A DNA stretch of 9,080 nucleotides, from assembly GCA_021160705.1 (NCBI GenBank), contig JAGHBZ010000286.1, positions 1 through 9,080 of the forward strand. Direction: 5' to 3'. The notes beneath the pieces are model-generated. The model ran no database searches. It was not told the origin of the DNA and saw only the letters and a program-made list of their open reading frames with translations. A program made the position numbers and the translations under genes. The stretch's first letter is position 1. Each line of letters opens with the position of its first letter. The DNA comes from Candidatus Sumerlaeota bacterium (lineage in GTDB: Bacteria; Sumerlaeota; Sumerlaeia; MWCT01; JAGHBZ01). Of the stretch, positions 5,784-9,080 are shown piece after piece.

Positions 5784-6563
5784 ATGAGCCATTCTACACA
5801 TCAACAGGATTACTGGGATAGTAATTTAGATATTCAAAACCTCGGCGAATCAGTAGACCCTGAGCGGGTTGATGTGGAGCAAGAGATAGGTTTCTGGCGC
5901 ACCCCTGACCAGCTCTGGGTATATCAAAAGATGGGGAACATTGACGGCAAATGGATAGTTGACCTTGGTGGTGGGCTGAGTATGAACTGTGTAATCCTTG
6001 CTCGAAAAGGTGCTCACGTGGTGGTGGCTGACATATCGCTGGAGCGTCTGCGTTTCCTGAGAAAGATTGTACAACGCCTCGGACTTGTGGATAAGATTTC
6101 ACTGGTGTGTACTACCGCTGAAGAGATTTGCTTAAAAGATGATTGTATTGACATAGTCCAGACTAAAGCCGTACTTATTCATACAGAACTGCTTCAGACA
6201 TTAAGCCAGATACGTCGTGTCTTAAAGCCGGGTGGTAGGGGTTATTTTGTTGAGCCGACAACTGGAAACCCACTGGTCAAAGTATACCGGCGATTTTTTG
6301 CTCCCAGGGAATGGCAAAAGCTTACCAGATACTTTGACCGCAACTCTGTCAGAACAATAGAGCAGGTATTCCCGCAGAGGCAGGTAAAATATATGTATCT
6401 GCTGGGTTTTTTAGCCTTTATCTGGCAATTCGGGGTGAAAAGTTATTTCTTATTTAAACTCACGATGAGAATTCTCAACACGATTGACACCCTGATGTTT
6501 TCTCTATTTCCACCATTTAAGAGCCTGTGCTGGTTCGTTACTATTGAGGTTCAGAAAGAGTAG
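5784..6563 (+). CDS. class I SAM-dependent methyltransferase with hydrophobic C-terminus
   Basis: A 259-residue Rossmann-fold methyltransferase using S-adenosylmethionine. Motif I is VDLGGGLSMN (59-68); the ribose-binding acid is Asp83 in VVVADIS; a TTAEEI segment (110-115) holds the adenine-side position; DIVQTKAVLIH (123-133) is the motif IV region; and VLKPGGRGYFVEP (146-158) is the motif VI strand. After residue 200 the chain turns hydrophobic and aromatic (YMYLLGFLAFIWQFGV, 203-218, and FSLFPPFKSLCWFVTI, 239-254), which suggests a lipid-linked or membrane-near substrate. The substrate is not readable. No strong ribosome site precedes the ATG (upstream bases GGTCAATCTTTT). A GT4-type gene follows 175 bp downstream, hinting at glycan or glycolipid modification, but the gap means cotranscription is not assured. 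Confidence 0.85.
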   Translation: MSHSTHQQDYWDSNLDIQNLGESVDPERVDVEQEIGFWRTPDQLWVYQKMGNIDGKWIVDLGGGLSMNCVILARKGAHVVVADISLERLRFLRKIVQRLGLVDKISLVCTTAEEICLKDDCIDIVQTKAVLIHTELLQTLSQIRRVLKPGGRGYFVEPTTGNPLVKVYRRFFAPREWQKLTRYFDRNSVRTIEQVFPQRQVKYMYLLGFLAFIWQFGVKSYFLFKLTMRILNTIDTLMFSLFPPFKSLCWFVTIEVQKE

Positions 6564-6569
6564 TTCAGC

Positions 6570-6586
6570 ACAAACGTCTTGTTTTT
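6570..6586 (+). terminator. possible weak terminator after the methyltransferase gene
   Basis: ACAA (6570-6573) and TTGT (6579-6582) form a 4-bp stem with loop ACGTC, running directly into TTTTT, 6 bp past the stop. The layout is right for an intrinsic terminator but the stem is short and AT-rich, so efficiency would be low. Confidence 0.25.
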
Positions 6587-6738
6587 ATTATTGTTCGGTA
6601 TATTGGCTTTAAATTGAAATTGAAAGATACAGGATTGCGCAAACAAGCTATATCTCTTTACAAAGAAATGTTTGATTTGAGTCGTATATATGTAGGATAA
6701 AGAGGATAGTTCAGAACGATGTTAATCAAGGAACCACA

Positions 6739-7893
6739 ATGGCAGGGGAGCAGACCATATTTCTGGTAGAAAGCCCACATAGCTGGGGTGGAGTATGGCA
6801 ACGCCCACATCATATTTTTCGTCTGTTAGGTGATGAGTATCCGAGTTACTATATTGCCACCCGTTATTTCCGTGATGCCTGGGCAAGGCGCGGGGAATAC
6901 CTGCGAGGTCGTTACCTTATGCCAGCACGAAACCTCACTGTCCGTGAAATTATCCTGTTAAATGGTGAGCGTCTACCGCTCATTCGGTGGTACAATATCC
7001 GACATCTTGCACAAGCACTGAATAAATTCGCCTCTCTTCATTCTAATGCACGAAAAATCCTCTGGCTCTATGACCCACACCAGGTACGTATCATTGACCT
7101 GGTGGAGTATGACCTTCTGGTCTATGACATAATGGATGAGTATACAGGATTTCCGTGGTCGCCACCCGGAGTGGCTGACGAGGAGAAGGAGTTGCTTGGA
7201 CGAGCAGACGTGGTCATTGCTGGCACATACGCCCTTTACGAGACAAAAAAGCCAATGGTGGAGAAGGGTCAGATAGAGTGCATTTTATCAGCGGTAGATT
7301 TTGCTCATTTTCATTTTGCTCAAGAACACGGCACCCAAGGTGCACTACCACAGGAACTCGCCGAGATAAAAAGACAATTTCGGTACGTCGCAGGCTATTA
7401 TGGTGTGGTGGATATGCGACTTGATACAGCTCTAATCCAGCAGGTTGCACGCGAGCTCCCTGAGTGGGCATTCGTTTTTATTGGTCCTGTGGTCGGTGAT
7501 AAAGTTAAAGAATTGGAAAATCGTAAAATGAAGAATGTTTTTTTCCTAGGGAGCCGACATTATAGTGAGTTACCTCAATATGCGCGTGGTTTTGATGTAT
7601 GCCTTATTCCGTTTGTCCTTGGCCGTCTGACACTTCATATCAACCCTACAAAGGTACTTGAGTATTTTGCTGCTGGTAAGCCAGTGGTCAGCGTGCCCAT
7701 TCCTGATATTATGCGTTTTTATAAGGATATAGTATTTATTGCGAACACGGAGAAAGAGTTTGTTAATGCGTTGAACTCTGCGGTGAATCCGAGTATAGCC
7801 CAACCCCGTGTGGTTCAGGGATTGGAGATAGCGAAGGAGTCCTCCTGGAGTAGCACGGTAAAAAAAATAAAAGTTCTCTTAAAATTAATTTGA
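6739..7893 (+). CDS. GT4-type glycosyltransferase, TuaH-like
   Basis: A 384-residue GT-B glycosyltransferase, likely cytoplasmic and peripheral to the membrane. N-terminal acceptor domain: WGGVWQRPHHIFRLL (16-30), the WQRPH signature of TuaH-like enzymes, then LWLYDPHQ (108-115) and LLVYDIMDEYTGFP (126-139). The linker region has RADVVIAGT (155-163), where the domains meet. The C-terminal donor domain has YVAGYYGVVD (216-225), FVFIGP (245-250), NVFFLGSRHYSELPQYARGF (266-285), CLIPF (288-292), and INPTKVLEYFAAGKPVVSV (301-319), whose Glu308 corresponds to the nucleotide-sugar-binding Glu of GT4 enzymes; the second Glu of the EX7E motif is absent (Val316), as in some relatives. TuaH helps build teichuronic acid in Bacillus; here the glycan is unknown. 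AAGGA (6728-6732) six bases before the ATG supports the start. Confidence 0.88.
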   Translation: MAGEQTIFLVESPHSWGGVWQRPHHIFRLLGDEYPSYYIATRYFRDAWARRGEYLRGRYLMPARNLTVREIILLNGERLPLIRWYNIRHLAQALNKFASLHSNARKILWLYDPHQVRIIDLVEYDLLVYDIMDEYTGFPWSPPGVADEEKELLGRADVVIAGTYALYETKKPMVEKGQIECILSAVDFAHFHFAQEHGTQGALPQELAEIKRQFRYVAGYYGVVDMRLDTALIQQVARELPEWAFVFIGPVVGDKVKELENRKMKNVFFLGSRHYSELPQYARGFDVCLIPFVLGRLTLHINPTKVLEYFAAGKPVVSVPIPDIMRFYKDIVFIANTEKEFVNALNSAVNPSIAQPRVVQGLEIAKESSWSSTVKKIKVLLKLI

Positions 7894-7985
7894 CAGGGGT
7901 CTATTTTTTCACTAAAAAACTATCTTAAACTGTTTTTCGTTATATAACAATGGATTGGTTTATTAGAATTAAGACTGTAACAAAC

Positions 7986-7992
7986 AGGAGGT
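7986..7992 (+). promoter_or_regulatory. strong ribosome binding site of the secreted protein gene
   Basis: AGGAGGT lies six bases before the ATG at 7999, the strongest ribosome site in the window. It fixes the start of the gene and suggests high expression. No convincing promoter is seen in the 105-bp spacer; TATATA/TATAAC at 7941-7948 is a possible -10 without a -35 partner. Confidence 0.8.
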
Positions 7993-7998
7993 AGAAAA

Positions 7999-9080
7999 AT
8001 GAAAAGGAGCCTTTTAGTTATCGTTTGTTTAGTAATGCTCGGTATGGCAGGAAGTACAACAGCAAAGATTATAGGTCCAGACGCATTCGGCTACTGGGGA
8101 ATAGATGAAACTGAGCCGGCTGGGCCCACATACAACTGGGCTGACATTAGCACATCCGCAACCCTCGTGGATTTGGGTGATGACGACTATGACGGTCCGT
8201 TCCCTATCGGGTTTCCTTTTAGTTATTATGGGAACACATATACTCAATTTTATATCAGTAGTAATGGGTATATTGGCTTCACATCCACCAATATGCGCAG
8301 AATACGTTTAGGGGAATTACCAGACCCTACTACCCCAAATGATGTTATAGCGGGCTTAGATTGCGACCTCAACCCATCCAGGGGTGGGGCTATTTATTAT
8401 ACTACTGAAGGCACCTCGCCAACACAGCGCCTGATTGTGCAATATAAAGACGTCCCTTATTATAGTCACGGTGGTGGTGTAGATTTTGAGATTATTCTGT
8501 ATCAGGAAAGTGGCGATATACTCTGTCAATATCTGGATGTTGCACCGGATAATGGCAGGAATAGTATGGTCGGGATAGAAAACTCTGACGGCACAATAGG
8601 ACTGACATTTCATTACCGGCAAACCGGTGGACTGTATCCGGGTAAAGCAATCTTATTTTCAACATATATTCCTGGTCTCTTACTCGTTCCGAGTAGCCAG
8701 AACCAGTCTGGTGAACCTTCGACTTCAGTAATTTACAATGAATCGCTTTACAATAATACCGGTACAACCCGGACGATTAATGTATCGCTCACGACCGGGA
8801 AATTTCCCGCCTCTTTATCTCAGAATACTTTCATTCTCGGAGATGGAGAGAAAGCCGACTTTACCGTTCAGGTAGATATACCCTTTGATGCGCCCTTTGG
8901 ATTCAGCGACTCCACAATAGTGCACGCCTTCATTCCCGGTAACCCTGAGTATAATACCTCAACCACACTTACCACTAGTGTCCAAGCCTCGGGACTTATC
9001 CTGATTTCGTCTGGTATCCAGGACGGTGAACAGCCGGATATTGCATTTGATTCAGCCGAAAATGTCCATATCGTCTGGAC
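7999..9080 (+). CDS. large secreted multidomain protein, N-terminal part
   Basis: An open frame of 360 codons plus two bases that leaves the window without a stop. The signal peptide is clear: MKR, a hydrophobic core LLVIVCLVMLGMAG (5-18) and a cleavage site after Ala22 (STTA-KI). Residues 25-220 form an all-beta domain opening FGYWGIDETEPAGPTYNW, with DLGDDDYDGPFPIGFPF (58-74), SYYGNTYTQFYISSNGYIGF (75-94) and IAGLDCDLN (117-125). This layout recurs in exported proteins of uncultured phyla (WOR-3, Cloacimonadota) and FCB-group bacteria. Residues 226-330 look Ig-like (PSSQNQSGEPST..., then NVSLTTGKFPASL and DFTVQVDIPFDAPFG). Residues 338-360 (DGEQPDIAFDSAENVHIVW) resemble the start of a propeller/BNR-type repeat. 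A C-terminal sorting or anchoring domain may lie outside. Function is unknown; surface attachment or polymer binding is plausible. Confidence 0.9.
   Translation, partial: MKRSLLVIVCLVMLGMAGSTTAKIIGPDAFGYWGIDETEPAGPTYNWADISTSATLVDLGDDDYDGPFPIGFPFSYYGNTYTQFYISSNGYIGFTSTNMRRIRLGELPDPTTPNDVIAGLDCDLNPSRGGAIYYTTEGTSPTQRLIVQYKDVPYYSHGGGVDFEIILYQESGDILCQYLDVAPDNGRNSMVGIENSDGTIGLTFHYRQTGGLYPGKAILFSTYIPGLLLVPSSQNQSGEPSTSVIYNESLYNNTGTTRTINVSLTTGKFPASLSQNTFILGDGEKADFTVQVDIPFDAPFGFSDSTIVHAFIPGNPEYNTSTTLTTSVQASGLILISSGIQDGEQPDIAFDSAENVHIVW

Noticed and set aside
5794..6102. Minus-strand open frame of 102 codons
   Set aside because: Antisense to the methyltransferase motif I region, with low-complexity proline/glutamine-rich product and no ribosome site.
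8356..8767. Minus-strand open frames of 88 and 91 codons
   Set aside because: They are antisense to the secreted protein gene, whose signal peptide and ribosome site are clear.
1..9080. tRNA, rRNA, CRISPR array or insertion sequence
   Set aside because: No TpsiC-like arm with an acceptor stem, no regularly spaced repeats, no transposase motifs and no terminal repeats were found on reading the spacers of both strands.

Overview
The window reads as a chromosomal piece of an uncultured bacterium. Start codons mostly sit behind Shine-Dalgarno sites (for example AGGAGGT at 7986-7992), a TTGACA-type promoter is visible, base composition is AT-leaning but mixed, and the genes are metabolic, cell-surface and toxin-antitoxin genes in short units. 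The large secreted protein at the right edge (signal peptide, all-beta N-terminal domain, then the beginning of a propeller-like repeat) resembles exported proteins common in candidate phyla such as WOR-3/Stahlbacteria and Cloacimonadota. That placement is an inference from style, not a phylogenetic result.

Left part (1-1280). The window opens inside the 3' end of a DASS/SLC13-family sodium:dicarboxylate/anion symporter gene on the + strand. After about 240 bp without a gene comes a minus-strand type II toxin-antitoxin pair: a 61-residue antitoxin read first, overlapping a 98-residue ParE/RelE-type toxin by 13 bp.

Centre left (1281-3459). A full-length ornithine aminotransferase (rocD type) lies on the minus strand with a recognisable TTGACA-17-TAGTAT promoter. 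Upstream of it is an unrecognised 124-residue minus-strand protein with a possible winged-helix look. Divergent from that gene is a 72-residue five-cysteine protein (CxxCx5Cx3C core) on the + strand.

Centre right (3460-5783). A minus-strand two-gene unit: a 450-residue PduS/RnfC-like flavin and iron-sulfur oxidoreductase, followed after 13 bp by a GT2 glycosyltransferase of the ALG5/DPM1-like (polyprenyl-phosphate sugar transferase) type. A 223-bp divergent spacer with inverted repeats separates this unit from the rightward genes.

Right part (5784-9080). On the + strand are a class I SAM-dependent methyltransferase with a hydrophobic C-terminus, a GT4/TuaH-like glycosyltransferase, and the 5' 1082 bp of the secreted protein gene, which runs off the window. 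Together with the GT2 enzyme, these suggest a small scattered glycan or glycolipid-modification neighbourhood. No RNA gene, CRISPR array or insertion sequence was found. No stretch longer than 300 bp lacks a gene. I found no convincing unknown multi-gene system. The best leads are the small five-cysteine protein with its divergent neighbour, and the PduS-like enzyme that lacks microcompartment genes nearby.
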